From Paenibacillus sp. GM2 (GTDB lineage Bacteria > Bacillota > Bacilli > Paenibacillales > Paenibacillaceae), in NCBI RefSeq assembly GCF_900069005.2, contig NZ_LN831279.1, positions 1,559,453-1,623,452 on the forward strand: a DNA stretch of 64,000 nucleotides. The letters are read 5' to 3'. A model generated the notes under the pieces. It was not told where the DNA came from. It saw only the letters and a list, made by a program, of their open reading frames with translations, and searched no databases. Positions within the stretch are counted from its first letter, which is position 1; every line of letters begins with the position of its first letter. Of this stretch, positions 44,530-53,967 are shown one piece after another. The position numbers and the translations under genes are program-made.

Positions 44530-45441
44530 ATGTCAAAAATTACGCGTTTGTTTGAAATTGTATATATTTTACTGGATAAGCAGATCGTCACCGCCAAGGA
44601 GCTTGCAGATCATTTCGAGGTGTCGCCGCGCACGATCTATCGGGATCTGGACATTCTTAGCGAGGCCAACATTCCGATCTATACGAACAAAGGAAAGGGC
44701 GGCGGAATCAGCCTGCTTGAGAGTTATGTTCTGAACAAGTCATTGCTATCCGAGCAGGAGCAGCGGGACATTCTCTCCGTGCTTCAGGGCATGAAGGCAA
44801 CTCATTATCCTGAGGTCAATCGGATTCTTACGAAAATGAGCGGAATGTTCGGGTTCCAGCAAGCGAACTGGATTGAAGTTGATTTTACTCACTGGGGCGA
44901 TGAGAAGCAGGAGCGTTTCCAGCTTATCAAGACCGCTATATTGGAACGGCATCGGCTTTCCTTCGACTATTATGGTGCAAGTTCATATGAGAAAACAGCA
45001 CGGGCGGTAGAACCGATACAGCTCTGGTTCAAAGGGAGGACCTGGTATTTGAGGGCGTATTGCCTGGACAGACAGGCGATGCGTGTGTTCAAGCTGTCAA
45101 GGATGAAGGACCTGATTGTGCTTGAAGAGAACTGTACCCGAAGTCTTCTGGCGACCGACCATGTGGAGCAGGAACAGACAGGCTGGGCATCCCAGGCGAT
45201 GGTTACATTAAAGCTGAAAATAAACGGCGCGTTATTGTACCGAATTTATGATGAGTTTGAAGAGGAGCAGGTCGCCCGCTGTGAGGATGGAAGTTTCATT
45301 GCAACAGTGTCTTATCCGGAGGATGACTGGGTGTACGGCTATATCCTGTCTTTTGGCGATATGGCTGAGGTGCTCGAGCCCGCACATATCCGTGAAATTA
45401 TAGCCAGTAAATTAAAAAATATGATCGGAAGATATAATTAA
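44530..45441 (+). CDS. YafY-type transcriptional regulator (HTH_11 + WYL)
   Basis: 303 residues. The N-terminal winged helix has LADHFEVSPRTIYRDLDIL (about 22-40), the WYL domain follows at about 135-205 (RLSFDYYGASS, AVEPIQLWFKGRTWYLRAYCLD) and the C-terminal WCX part ends the protein. WYL proteins sense small ligands or nucleotides. GCAGGAGGAA precedes the ATG. It lies 45 bases after the radical SAM gene and may be its co-transcribed regulator. Confidence 0.9.
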   Translation: MSKITRLFEIVYILLDKQIVTAKELADHFEVSPRTIYRDLDILSEANIPIYTNKGKGGGISLLESYVLNKSLLSEQEQRDILSVLQGMKATHYPEVNRILTKMSGMFGFQQANWIEVDFTHWGDEKQERFQLIKTAILERHRLSFDYYGASSYEKTARAVEPIQLWFKGRTWYLRAYCLDRQAMRVFKLSRMKDLIVLEENCTRSLLATDHVEQEQTGWASQAMVTLKLKINGALLYRIYDEFEEEQVARCEDGSFIATVSYPEDDWVYGYILSFGDMAEVLEPAHIREIIASKLKNMIGRYN

Positions 45442-45496
45442 GGTTAACCGAGCAAATATCCGAAGTGATAAATATTATCCATGACTAAAAAGTAGA

Positions 45497-45547
45497 GAAT
45501 GCCCCTAACAGAGAACGTATGCCGTTCTCATGCTTAGGGGCATTCTT
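45497..45547 (+). terminator. Terminator after the WYL regulator gene
   Basis: GAATGCCCCTAA pairs with TTAGGGGCATTC around an inner GAGAACG/CGTTCTC stem, then TTCTG. The T tract is weak. Confidence 0.7.
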
Positions 45548-45708
45548 CTGAAGTAAATGTGGCAATGACTTCGGATTCGGCGAACAAAAAAGGGAGAAAT
45601 GATAGAAACATAATCTTAATATGACAGCAAGCTGTCAGTTAGGCATCTATATAATAAAAATAGATTCAATGATTTTACAACTAATAATTAGTAGGGAGGA
45701 GGGGACGA

Positions 45709-46218
45709 GTGGCAAAGACAAGTACGGAAATGGTGGAGGAGTATAACGGGTTGATCCCGTTCGTTGCTTCAATCTGCGGCCTGGAGGATCAGTATTGGGA
45801 TACCCCGATTGCAGTAGGGAAGTGGACGGTGAAGGACATGTTATGTCATATCATGCTCTGGGATAAGTATTTCTACGAGGAGGCGATTGAGAAGATCAAG
45901 CTGGGAGAACCGCTGACTGTGAAGCATCAGGACTTCAATCCGTTTAATGCTCAAGCGATCCGGTATGCGAAATCGAGGACGAAGCTGGAAATCTATGATC
46001 AATTCGTAGAGTATCGCACGAAGATTATCCGCGCTATTTCCGGTTTGCAGGAAGAGGAGTATTTGCGGGATTATGTGGACGGAGACGGTAAAAGGTTTAG
46101 CATCCGCAGCTATTTGCGCGGATTTATCCCGCATGACAAGAAGCATAAGCAGCAAATACAAAGCTTTTATCAAAGCAATGGATGGAGCCAAGCTGAATAT
46201 TTGAATGGAGGAATTTGA
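45709..46218 (+). CDS. DinB-superfamily protein, ClbS/DfsB-like
   Basis: 169 residues of helical-bundle type. GTG start set by GGAGGAGG. Motifs include WTVKDMLCHIMLWDKYFYEEA (about 38-60) and a C-terminal FIPHDKKHKQQI with the late metal-ligand His. Family members act as metal-dependent hydrolases, protective proteins or transferases. It is followed two bases later by the zinc-ribbon gene, so the two are translated together. Confidence 0.82.
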   Translation: MAKTSTEMVEEYNGLIPFVASICGLEDQYWDTPIAVGKWTVKDMLCHIMLWDKYFYEEAIEKIKLGEPLTVKHQDFNPFNAQAIRYAKSRTKLEIYDQFVEYRTKIIRAISGLQEEEYLRDYVDGDGKRFSIRSYLRGFIPHDKKHKQQIQSFYQSNGWSQAEYLNGGI

Positions 46219-46219
46219 G

Positions 46220-46486
46220 ATGAATGAAATGAAGCTATGCCAGAGCTGTGCTATGCCGATGAACCAGCCTGAAGCTGAATATGGGACGGAAGCAGATGGA
46301 TCGATTAGCGAGGACTATTGTCATTACTGCTATAAAGAGGGGAGCTTCACGGCGGATGTGACAAAGGATGAAATGGTCGAGATATGTGTTCCCCATATGG
46401 TGTCAGATGAGCCGGGAGGCATGAGTGAGGAGACAGCACGTTCTATGATGCAGGGGCTGCTTCCTACGCTGAAGCGCTGGCAATAG
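46220..46486 (+). CDS. Small zinc-ribbon domain protein
   Basis: 88 residues. LCQSCAMPM and DYCHYCYKEG give two CxxC pairs, a putative zinc ribbon (DUF-type pfam12674-like). The rest is acidic with VEICVPHMV. ATG 46220 has GGAGGAATTTGAG upstream. Function unknown; co-expression with the DinB-like gene is likely. Confidence 0.8.
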   Translation: MNEMKLCQSCAMPMNQPEAEYGTEADGSISEDYCHYCYKEGSFTADVTKDEMVEICVPHMVSDEPGGMSEETARSMMQGLLPTLKRWQ

Positions 46487-46500
46487 GATTTCCGCAAACA

Positions 46501-46549
46501 AAAAGCTGCAGCTAAAACCGTTTTAACGATTTTTGGCTGCAGCTTTTTA
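46501..46549 (+). terminator. Terminator after the zinc-ribbon gene
   Basis: AAAAGCTGCAGC pairs exactly with GCTGCAGCTTTT, then TAT. It is also convergent to mqnD. Confidence 0.8.
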
Positions 46550-46601
46550 TTAGTTGGGCTTCCTTTTAGATCGAGCCTCTTACCTGAAAAATATCCGTTT
46601 C

Positions 46602-47444
46602 CTATACTCGCAATGCTGCAGGATCAATGGCCGGAACCAGCCCCTCATCGGCGGCGCGGCTGAGCAGTGCAGATATCGCAGCATAGCCGTCATCGCCCAG
46701 ATCTGCTGAGTATTTGTTCACGTAGAGATTAATATGGGCTTGCGTAACGTCAGGAGACATCTCTTGAGCATGGCTAAGTACATAATCTGCTGATGCTTCC
46801 GGATGGGCCCAGGCATATTCTACGGATTGCTTGATCCAGCTGCGAATCGAGGCAAGATCAAGGGAACGGTCGGCAATGATCGCACCTAGCGGAATCGGTA
46901 AGCCCGTATCTTCTTCCCACCAGTTGCCAAGATCGGCCATCAGCTGCAAACCATAGTTTTTATAAGTAAAACGCGCTTCATGAATGACCAGTCCGGCATC
47001 GATGGAGCCATCCTGGACCGCAGGCATGATCTGATCAAACGGCATGACAATAATCTCGCCAACGCCTCCCGGTACATGTTGGGCGGCCCAAAGCCGGAAC
47101 AGCAAATATGCTGTGGAGCGTTCGCTAGGTACTGCAACGCGTCGGCCGGAGAGGGAAGCAGGATCGCCAAGCTGCTCGGAATTCCCCTTGGTCAATACAA
47201 GCGGTCCACAGCCGCGCCCAAGCGCTCCTCCACACGGAAGCAGGGCGTATTTATCCAGCACCCAGGGCAAAGCGGCAAACGATATCTTCATAATATCTCC
47301 GCCTTTTCCCTTAGCCGCCCATCCGTTCGTTCGATCGATATCGGCATAGGTCACTTCAAATTCAGGAGTTCCCGGGATCAGGCCATGGACCAGGGCATGG
47401 AATACAAAAGTGTCATTAGGACAGGGTGAAAAAGCAATTCTCAT
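46602..47444 (-). CDS. mqnD: 1,4-dihydroxy-6-naphthoate synthase (MqnD)
   Basis: 280 residues. MRIAFSPCPNDTFVFHALVHG at the start and DIMKISFAALPWVLDKY are diagnostic of MqnD. It converts cyclic de-hypoxanthine futalosine to dihydroxynaphthoate in the futalosine route to menaquinone. Its start overlaps the stop of mqnB by four bases (ATGA). Other futalosine genes (mqnA, mqnC, mqnE) are not in the window. Confidence 0.93.
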   Translation of the reverse strand: MRIAFSPCPNDTFVFHALVHGLIPGTPEFEVTYADIDRTNGWAAKGKGGDIMKISFAALPWVLDKYALLPCGGALGRGCGPLVLTKGNSEQLGDPASLSGRRVAVPSERSTAYLLFRLWAAQHVPGGVGEIIVMPFDQIMPAVQDGSIDAGLVIHEARFTYKNYGLQLMADLGNWWEEDTGLPIPLGAIIADRSLDLASIRSWIKQSVEYAWAHPEASADYVLSHAQEMSPDVTQAHINLYVNKYSADLGDDGYAAISALLSRAADEGLVPAIDPAALRV

Positions 47445-48145
47445 CGTTGTAATACCTCCGCTAAAATATAGCAGGCCTGTTCAAGCGCCTGCAGGGCGTC
47501 GCCAATCCGCCATAGCTCACGATTACGCGGGCCCACAGCATTGGAGATCGTCCGGATCTCCATGACGGGGATGTTCAGGCGGTGAGCCGCAAATGCCGCA
47601 CCATAACCTTCCATGGCTTCTGCCACAGCTCCGGGAATTCTTTGCTTCAGCTCATCGGCCGTTTTCTGAGTTCCGGTCACCGTGGAAAGGGTTAGAATAG
47701 GCCCGCTGCATACTGCCCATCCGGCATTTTGAATCGACTTAGTCAACTCTTCAGAGAGGGCAGACGCCACCGGAACGCTTGAAGAACCGAAGCCAAGCTT
47801 GTCCACGCTGGAGAAGCCATCCCCGGTCTCGGCTCCCAGATCGGCAGCGATAATGCTATCGGCGATGGCGATCGAACCGATCTCGGCCCGTTCTGTGAAG
47901 CCGCCGCCGATGCCGGCGCTAAGGACGAGATCATAATTCGGATTGGCGGCCAGATAGGCGGCGGTTTCCGCAGCCGCTGAAATGGGGCCGACCCCGCATA
48001 ATTGCACATCAAACTTTGCTTGCTCCGCAGAACCTTGCTCACTCGCAGCCCTGGCAATGCCGCGCAGCACGGCCTCGCGCTCGGCCTCTACTGCAGTCAT
48101 AATCAGGATATTTCTGTAGTTAAGCGTTGTCTGAGTTTTTTCCAT
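47441..48145 (-). CDS. mqnB: Futalosine hydrolase (MqnB)
   Basis: About 234 residues of the purine nucleoside phosphorylase/MTAN fold. ILIMTAVEAEREAV at the start, LSAGIGGGFTERAEIGSIAIAD in the middle and AEAMEGYGAAFAAH with the substrate-ribose-contacting MEGYG. It removes hypoxanthine from futalosine. ATG 48145 has AAGG nine bases upstream; the frame also starts at ATG 48154 with no room for a site. Translation is coupled to mqnD. Confidence 0.9.
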   Translation of the reverse strand: MEKTQTTLNYRNILIMTAVEAEREAVLRGIARAASEQGSAEQAKFDVQLCGVGPISAAAETAAYLAANPNYDLVLSAGIGGGFTERAEIGSIAIADSIIAADLGAETGDGFSSVDKLGFGSSSVPVASALSEELTKSIQNAGWAVCSGPILTLSTVTGTQKTADELKQRIPGAVAEAMEGYGAAFAAHRLNIPVMEIRTISNAVGPRNRELWRIGDALQALEQACYILAEVLQR

Positions 48146-48156
48146 ATCGTGCATCC

Positions 48157-49170
48157 TTAGAACGCCCGATCATACTGCTTCGGGGGCTGAATCTCAGCGC
48201 CTAGCTCTTTGGCTGCATGCAAGGTCCAATAGGGGTCCTTCAGCAGCTCGCGTCCGAGGAAGATCAGATCGGCTCTGCCGTTGCCGATTATCTCCTCTGC
48301 GTGCTGCGGGCTTGTAATAAGTCCTACCGCGCCAGTTGGAATCTCGGCTTGATGGCGAATCTGTTCGGACAGATGCACCTGATAGCCAGGGAAAATGTCG
48401 ATATGAGCGGGGACAAGGGCACCTGAACTGCAATCGATCAAATCAACGCCCTGTTCCTTCATTTTACGGACATAATGGATGTAATCCTCAAGATGGTTGC
48501 CGCCTTCCGCGTATTCCTCGGCGGAGATGCGCACGAATAGAGGGCCGTCCCATTCCTGCTTGACAGCCTCAATCACTTCCCCGAGCAAACGATAACGATT
48601 GTCGGCACTTCCGCCGTATTCATCTTCACGATGGTTGGAGAGCGGCGACAGGAACTCGTTCAGCAAATAACCGTGAGCGGCATGAAGTTCAATGACATCG
48701 AATCCAGCTTCTTTAGCGCGGCGAGCCGCATCCCGGAATTTTTGCACGATTCCCTGAATCTCTTCAAGATCGGCGGCCTTTGGCGTCTTCATAGCAGCGA
48801 ACGGAATCGCCGATGGAGCCAGAATCGTCTCTTCAAGATCAGCCTTGCGGCCTGCATGGGCAAGCTGGATACCGGCTTTGGCTCCGTTCTGCTGCATTAG
48901 CGATACAAGTCTTTGCAGCCCTTCGATATGCTCGTTATCCCAAATTCCAAGGTCTCTATAAGAGATCCGGCCTTCAGGCGATACAGCGGTAGCTTCGACA
49001 ATAATCAGACCTACGCCGCCAACTGCCCGAGTCGGGTAGTGGACGAGATGCCAATCAGATACCTTGCCGTCTTTATTCAGTGAAGAGTACATGCACATCG
49101 GGGACATCACTACCCGGTTTCTGAATGTCGTATTCTTGATCGTAAAAGTGGAAAATAGCTTTCTGTCCAT
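48157..49170 (-). CDS. namA: NADPH dehydrogenase NamA (YqjM), old yellow enzyme
   Basis: 337 residues. [21 protein letters not shown] then Cys26 and Tyr28 in MSPMCMYS, the redox-tuning and proton-donor residues of YqjM-type enzymes, and the [14 protein letters not shown] flavin/substrate site near 164. It reduces activated C=C bonds, nitro compounds and quinones, with FMN. GGAGTGTAGAC lies before the ATG. It precedes mqnB by 2 bases or so and might be co-transcribed with the menaquinone genes. Confidence 0.93.
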   Translation of the reverse strand: MDRKLFSTFTIKNTTFRNRVVMSPMCMYSSLNKDGKVSDWHLVHYPTRAVGGVGLIIVEATAVSPEGRISYRDLGIWDNEHIEGLQRLVSLMQQNGAKAGIQLAHAGRKADLEETILAPSAIPFAAMKTPKAADLEEIQGIVQKFRDAARRAKEAGFDVIELHAAHGYLLNEFLSPLSNHREDEYGGSADNRYRLLGEVIEAVKQEWDGPLFVRISAEEYAEGGNHLEDYIHYVRKMKEQGVDLIDCSSGALVPAHIDIFPGYQVHLSEQIRHQAEIPTGAVGLITSPQHAEEIIGNGRADLIFLGRELLKDPYWTLHAAKELGAEIQPPKQYDRAF

Positions 49171-49524
49171 TTTTGTCTACACTCCTTTTTTGTCTATTTT
49201 AAAGTCTAAGTAAGTAACTCTCATAACTCTGCAATTATTATGTTAAAACATTAGGGAGCGGGTTACAAGCGAGGGAATATTTTAAGGATGCCTAGTTCTC
49301 GTGTTAATCGCATTGAGGGCTAATCCATAATTGATATAAATACTTTTGTCATTCGGTCAAGAATTTTTTCGGGATGCAACGTTATAATTTGTCCAGACAG
49401 AGTGTAAAGCCTGCAGCGTAAAAACCCGAAACAAGTTTTCTGCCCATTCTATAAGTCTTTATGGGTATTAATACAGTACCTATGCTGGAAACGGAATATC
49501 CTGTTTAAAAAAGGTGATGTAAAA

Positions 49525-50412
49525 ATGACATTCTGCTCCAAATATCCTTCTAAAAGGCGTGTGCCAAAGCTAAAACGTCGACGTAATAATTCTTGCCATC
49601 ACAATACAAAAGGAAGACGAAGACGTCCTGGAGCTACAGGAGCCATATGTCTGCCGGGCCCCGCCGGACCCACGGGCCCTGCCGGAGCTATGGGTCTGCC
49701 AGGTCCTACTGGAGCTGTAGGTCCTGCGGGGGCAAGGGGACCCACAGGAGCTATGGGTCTGCCAGGTCCTACTGGAGCTGTAGGTCCTACGGGAGCTATA
49801 GGGCCAGCAGGGGTTATGGGCCAGCCAGGCCCCGTTGGAGCTACAGGCGCTACTGGAGCTGCAGGTGCTATTGGAGCCACAGGCGCTACCGGCGCTACTG
49901 GGGCCACAGGTGCTACCGGGGCTGCAGGTGCTATCGGAGCCACCGGAGCCACAGGCTTACCAGGTCCTACGGGAGCCACTGGAGAGGTTGTGTTGGCCTA
50001 TGGTTCCTTAAGGGGAAATAGCATAGAGACGCCCGGGGCTGCATTTGAACCTGTACCCTTTAGTATCGTCGGTCCGTTATCCATGAATATCACAGTTAGT
50101 CCATCGGGTAATGAATTAGTCGTCGGTGAAAGTGGAATTTATCAAATCACAATCTCTATTAATGCCGAAGCCACAGTTGATCCAGATCCGTCAGAACCTT
50201 ATTTAAATGCCATTATTACTAACAATGGTGTGCCGATTTTTGGGGATACAACGACCTTTTTCAAGATACCAAATAGAAGCAGTTCCTCTTTTGTGATTCA
50301 AGCCCCTTTAGCAGCAGGAGATGAAATAGGTGTAAGTATTAGTACGGCTTTCCCTCAGTTAGGATATATGAATCGTTCATTAACGATAGTTCAATTAAGC
50401 AACTTAACATAA
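49525..50412 (+). CDS. Collagen-like exosporium-type protein with BclA-like C-terminal domain
   Basis: 295 residues. A basic N-terminus ([13 protein letters not shown]), then about 40 Gly-X-Y triplets (about 37-155), the second half nearly pure GAT/GAA/GAI units. The C-terminal ~140 residues form a TNF/C1q-like jelly roll of the BclA type ([24 protein letters not shown] and [17 protein letters not shown]). AAAGGTGATG precedes the ATG. No promoter was identified in the 354-base gap before it (49171-49524). The repeat's length should vary between strains. Confidence 0.9.
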   Translation: MTFCSKYPSKRRVPKLKRRRNNSCHHNTKGRRRRPGATGAICLPGPAGPTGPAGAMGLPGPTGAVGPAGARGPTGAMGLPGPTGAVGPTGAIGPAGVMGQPGPVGATGATGAAGAIGATGATGATGATGATGAAGAIGATGATGLPGPTGATGEVVLAYGSLRGNSIETPGAAFEPVPFSIVGPLSMNITVSPSGNELVVGESGIYQITISINAEATVDPDPSEPYLNAIITNNGVPIFGDTTTFFKIPNRSSSSFVIQAPLAAGDEIGVSISTAFPQLGYMNRSLTIVQLSNLT

Positions 50413-50497
50413 AGATACAGCAATTTTTGAAGGGTGGCATGGAATTAAGATAGATGTTAAAATAAGTGTGTATTGATAAGTTTAAGAGTACAATTTG

Positions 50498-50600
50498 TTC
50501 TCTAGGGTTCCGCAGCGGCTTGATGCTGGACTGGTCCGAGAGAGAACGCACAGGCACAAAAGTCTGTGGACACGGAGGGATAAAAGCCCGGGAGGATATC
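50498..50600 (+). ncRNA. Guanidine-I (ykkC-type) riboswitch
   Basis: The conserved ykkC blocks are present in order: CTCTAGGGTTCCG, CTGGTCCGAGAGAGAAC, a variable stem and ACACGGAGGGATAAAAGCCCGGGAGGAT. The GAGAAC pairs back to GTTCTC at the start of the aptamer. Guanidinium binding favours read-through of the following terminator and turns on guanidinium export or degradation. Confidence 0.95.
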
Positions 50601-50630
50601 AGAAGGATATCTTCTCCGGGCTTTTTTTGG
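50585..50630 (+). terminator. Expression platform terminator of the guanidine riboswitch
   Basis: AGCCCGGGAGGATATC pairs with GATATC-TTCTCCGGGCT and is followed by TTTTTTT. The 5' arm is shared with the aptamer, giving the switch. Confidence 0.9.
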
Positions 50631-50718
50631 TTTTTTCGAGGTCTCGGAGAGGAGAGGTGATGTGAAGGGAACCTTAACTAGCGTATCCATCTGAACATCG
50701 TTAGAGAGGAGTGAGGAA

Positions 50719-51057
50719 ATGAGCCGTAACTGGTCACTAGTATTCATTGCTGGATTGCTTGAGATTAGCTGGGTCATCGGACTGAAGCATGCAGGGACCG
50801 CACTGGAATGGATGGGAACTGCGTTTTCGATTGTGTTCAGTATGTATCTGTTGATTCTGTCGACAAAGAAGCTGCCGGTAGGAACGGCGTATGCGGTATT
50901 TACAGGCATCGGAACCGCGGGTACCGTACTGACGGAGATGTTAATCTTCAATGAACCGGTCAAGCTGGCAAAAATTTTATTGATTTTGCTGCTGTTAGCC
51001 GGCGTAGTGGGTCTGAAAATGATTACGAAAGAGCATGGAGTGAAGGAGGAGGGATAG
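50719..51057 (+). CDS. ykkC: SMR guanidinium exporter subunit, YkkC-like
   Basis: 112 residues, four membrane helices. The conserved membrane Glu of SMR proteins is in LLEISWVIGLKHAG (about 15), and the GTAYAVFTGIGTAGTVLTEM helix contains the classical SMR signature. GAGGAGTGAGGAA precedes the ATG. With the next gene it forms a heterodimeric guanidinium/proton antiporter, as shown by the guanidine riboswitch. Confidence 0.92.
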   Translation: MSRNWSLVFIAGLLEISWVIGLKHAGTALEWMGTAFSIVFSMYLLILSTKKLPVGTAYAVFTGIGTAGTVLTEMLIFNEPVKLAKILLILLLLAGVVGLKMITKEHGVKEEG

Positions 51058-51059
51058 TC

Positions 51060-51374
51060 ATGGCTTGGATCTTGCTTGTGTTGGCCGGATTCGGAGAGGT
51101 GCTGGGCGTGGCCGGAATCAATAAGCTGAACCAGCGTAAGGACATCGTATCCTTCTCCCTTTTGTTCGGCGGTTTTATTTTTAGTTTTGTATTGCTATCT
51201 ATTGCAATGGAGTCGATCTCCATGGGAACTGCTTACGCGATCTGGACTGGAATTGGCACGGTGGGCAGCGCGCTTGTTGGAATGATTCTCTACGGAGAAT
51301 CCAGAGAATGGAGAAGGATACTGTTCATCGCTATGGTTCTGTCCGCAGCCGTTGGGTTGAAGCTGATCGCTTAA
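51060..51374 (+). CDS. ykkD: SMR guanidinium exporter subunit, YkkD-like
   Basis: 104 residues, four membrane helices, Glu near 13 in LAGFGEVLGVAGINK, and the GTAYAIWTGIGTVGSALVGM signature. It begins two bases after the first subunit's stop, behind GGAGGAGGG. It is the second half of the exporter pair. Confidence 0.92.
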   Translation: MAWILLVLAGFGEVLGVAGINKLNQRKDIVSFSLLFGGFIFSFVLLSIAMESISMGTAYAIWTGIGTVGSALVGMILYGESREWRRILFIAMVLSAAVGLKLIA

Positions 51375-51410
51375 GCGGCTAAGCGATAGTCATTAGCGCT
51401 TTATCATTTA

Positions 51411-51452
51411 ACGCCCCCAAATCGTCAGTTATTTTTTTGACATTGGGGGCGT
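51411..51452. terminator. Terminator between ykkD and the ABC exporter
   Basis: ACGCCCCCAA pairs exactly with TTGGGGGCGT; an inner GTCA/TGAC stem is present. It can serve both convergent transcripts. Confidence 0.75.
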
Positions 51453-51475
51453 ATTTAGAAATCATGCGTATAAGG

Positions 51476-52204
51476 TTAATCCTGTCTCCGCAAAAATCTG
51501 CGCAGCATCACATACACGGCCAGCAGATGAACGCATAATCCAGTCAATATGAGCAGCAGCGCTCCCCACGGACCTTCTTCATAGCTGCGGCGCAGTATTT
51601 CGTAGATCCAAAAAGGGGGAAAGATGCCTAATCCATATTTTAAAGGGGGAGGTATGAACCATGCTGCCGCCGGAATGGCTACGATCAGACTCGCTCCTTT
51701 GGATAGGGCAAGACCCTCCACTTTATTAGCTGCAAAAGCAACCAGGAACAATGCGATAACAGGTGCTTCAAGCGCAGCCATCGGTACCAGGCATAATACC
51801 TGTGCTGTACTCACTGACTCGGGGGCCGCCACCAAGAGCAGGATCGCATCGTAAACAACGGACAGGATAACCGCCGTGGCGAGTCGGCATACCAGATAGC
51901 CGCTGCGGGATAGTGGCGTCACTGCAAAATATTGAATCAAATGGTCATCCCGCTCATCCAGCATCATATATCCGCACATACAGCCGAGAATCAGGCTAAC
52001 CAGGAGAAGGGATACCGCGGTAATAAGACCGTAATATTCGGATAAGTTGAATTGGAAGTAAATCGCAAGCGCTTTGTCTGCCGCCGGCACTCCAAATTTT
52101 AGAGCGGACATAAGAAATAAGGGGGCAAGGAGATAGAAGAATAACATGGAATCCCGGCCAACGAGCTTCATATCGCTGCGGAGTAAACGCAGTGCAGGAA
52201 TCAT
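51476..52204 (-). CDS. ABC-2 type exporter permease, second subunit
   Basis: 242 residues, six membrane segments. Start region overlaps the end of the preceding permease gene by four bases. The layout of ATPase and two separate permeases resembles the mycobacterial Rv2688c-2686c fluoroquinolone exporter cluster, but the identity of the substrate is not shown by sequence. Its C-terminus is arginine-rich (MLRRFLRRQD). Confidence 0.8.
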   Translation of the reverse strand: MIPALRLLRSDMKLVGRDSMLFFYLLAPLFLMSALKFGVPAADKALAIYFQFNLSEYYGLITAVSLLLVSLILGCMCGYMMLDERDDHLIQYFAVTPLSRSGYLVCRLATAVILSVVYDAILLLVAAPESVSTAQVLCLVPMAALEAPVIALFLVAFAANKVEGLALSKGASLIVAIPAAAWFIPPPLKYGLGIFPPFWIYEILRRSYEEGPWGALLLILTGLCVHLLAVYVMLRRFLRRQD

Positions 52205-52908
52205 GATCCATCCCCTCCCAACCTCAGCATAATAAACTTCCGGAAAGAATACCGCGTCCAGAGGAAAGCAAGACCACCCCAGCCTGCAAGCAGCAGAACC
52301 GCATATAGGATTTGCAACCAGGGCATGGGCTCGAAGGCTGCACGGAGCAGGATGAACGAACCTTGAGTTGGCAATATATAATAAAAGGGCGTAGACCAGA
52401 TAGGAAGATAGTCCATTATCGGCAGCATGAACACGAATGTCACCACAGTAGACAGAAAGAAGAAACCGTTTAATGAGCGGGAGCGAAAGGCCACGGCCAT
52501 GCCCAGCAGCGTGAAAAATACAGACGTCAGGAACACACCGGTTATAAACAACAGAGGATTTGTCGTAAAGCCAAATTGACTGATATGAATCAAATAGCTG
52601 CTGATCATAGATAACAAAGTAAGCGACAGTGTTTTTGACACCATGTACTCCTCAGGCTTATAAGGCGTAACAAATAGCGTATGATGAATATCCTGGCCTT
52701 TTTCCAACAACACCAGGCCACCGATAAAGAAAAAGCCAAGCATGCTTGGATCGGTAAACGTTAGCAAAATATCGGCCATTTCACGAGAGGAAGCAGGCAA
52801 AAGGCGCAATAACCCAATGTAGAATAGGCTGATCACCAGGTAAGCATAATAAAATCCGTGTCTATGCTGCAATTTAATATCGTATGCGATGGCGCCCGCC
52901 ATTCTCAT
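52201..52908 (-). CDS. ABC-2 type exporter permease, first subunit
   Basis: 235 residues, six membrane segments. It has the DIHHTLFVTPYKPEEYMVSK loop typical of this permease class after TM2. It overlaps the ATPase gene by four bases, so the three genes form one coupled operon. Confidence 0.8.
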   Translation of the reverse strand: MRMAGAIAYDIKLQHRHGFYYAYLVISLFYIGLLRLLPASSREMADILLTFTDPSMLGFFFIGGLVLLEKGQDIHHTLFVTPYKPEEYMVSKTLSLTLLSMISSYLIHISQFGFTTNPLLFITGVFLTSVFFTLLGMAVAFRSRSLNGFFFLSTVVTFVFMLPIMDYLPIWSTPFYYILPTQGSFILLRAAFEPMPWLQILYAVLLLAGWGGLAFLWTRYSFRKFIMLRLGGDGS

Positions 52909-53759
52909 TCCAGATTCCTCCCCGTTACCTTGATAAAAATCTCCTCCAGAGTGGCTTCCTCCGTATGAATCGTTTCAATTTCTTCCCGAAGCAGCAGTTC
53001 CGTGAATATCGGATTAGCCCCGATTCCGCTTAATGCGAAATGTTCTTGTGTTACTTGCTTCCCTTTCCTGTACTCCACCCGGACACGCCTTTTGCCATGC
53101 TGCACTTTTAATTCACGAGGGGTGTCAATAAGGGCGATTTGTCCGTCAACGATAAAAGCGATCCGATCGCAAATTTCTTCTGCCGTGCGCATATTGTGCG
53201 TTGTAATCAGAATCGTTTTCCCCTCGGCTTTCATTTGCAGAATGATTTCCATGACTATCCGGGCATTTACTGGGTCCAGTCCAGAGGTTGGCTCATCCAG
53301 AAATAAAATATCAGGTTGATTCAGCAGCGCACGACACAGGTTAAGCCTCATTTTCATTCCTTTGGAGAAGTTCTCTACCTTGGTATGGCCGTATTTCGCA
53401 AGTCCGACTCTTTCCAGCAGCTCCTCAGGTTTGTGCGTTGCTCCCTTATAGAGAGAACGAAACAGACGGAGATTCTCCAGCGCGGTAAATCGCCCATAAA
53501 AATTAGGAAACTCAAAGGCCACGCCAATTCTCTCGTAATAATCAGATTTAGCCTCGCAGACATTTCTCCCCAAAACGGTAACCTGCCCTTCATATTGCTT
53601 CAGGATGCCGATAAGGATTTTCTGAGCCGTGCTCTTGCCGGCACCTGAGGGACCCAGGAAACCAAATATTTCCCCCTGCGGAATGGAGAAGTTGAGCCCG
53701 TGCAGAACCCGTTCCTTGCTTCCGGGATACTTGTATGTCAAATCAGTTGCTTCAATCAT
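52905..53759 (-). CDS. ABC exporter ATP-binding protein
   Basis: 284 residues. Walker A GPSGAGKST (about 38-46), signature FSKGMKMRLNLCRAL, Walker B DILFLDEPTSGLDP, then the switch His in ITTHNM. The KGM signature is a drug/lantibiotic-export type. It is the first gene of the exporter operon, which a TetR regulator on the opposite strand probably controls. Confidence 0.9.
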   Translation of the reverse strand: MIEATDLTYKYPGSKERVLHGLNFSIPQGEIFGFLGPSGAGKSTAQKILIGILKQYEGQVTVLGRNVCEAKSDYYERIGVAFEFPNFYGRFTALENLRLFRSLYKGATHKPEELLERVGLAKYGHTKVENFSKGMKMRLNLCRALLNQPDILFLDEPTSGLDPVNARIVMEIILQMKAEGKTILITTHNMRTAEEICDRIAFIVDGQIALIDTPRELKVQHGKRRVRVEYRKGKQVTQEHFALSGIGANPIFTELLLREEIETIHTEEATLEEIFIKVTGRNLE

Positions 53760-53837
53760 AAATCCTCCAGCTCCTCTTCATAAAATAGTGTAGTAACATC
53801 CAGATCCGTTCACGCGCTGTTGCTTGGCTCCAATAAT

Positions 53838-53963
53838 GAATTGTAATTCACTTTTAAAATACGCTGATCCATTTATAAAGTCAAGATCATTTCATCCCCT
53901 TTTAGAAGTGCGTTGACAACTCAGTTCGGACATGCCTATATTTAAAAGTGAATGGAGGTTCAC
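53838..53963. promoter_or_regulatory. Two candidate TetR operators in the divergent gap
   Basis: Site 1, TGAATT-GT-AATTCA at 53838-53851, lies before the exporter operon. Site 2, GTGAA-N6-TTCAC at 53948-53963, covers the TetR gene's ribosome site. Both share the half-site context TTTAAAAGTGAA in opposite orientation (53846-53858 and 53941-53953). This would allow both repression of the exporter and autoregulation. Confidence 0.5.
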
Positions 53964-53967
53964 GCTT

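Noticed and set aside
49599..49979. Minus-strand ORF full of APV repeats opposite the second collagen-like gene
   Set aside because: It is the reverse complement of the GAT/GPT codons; it has no ribosome site, and the + strand frame has start, site and a folded C-terminal domain.
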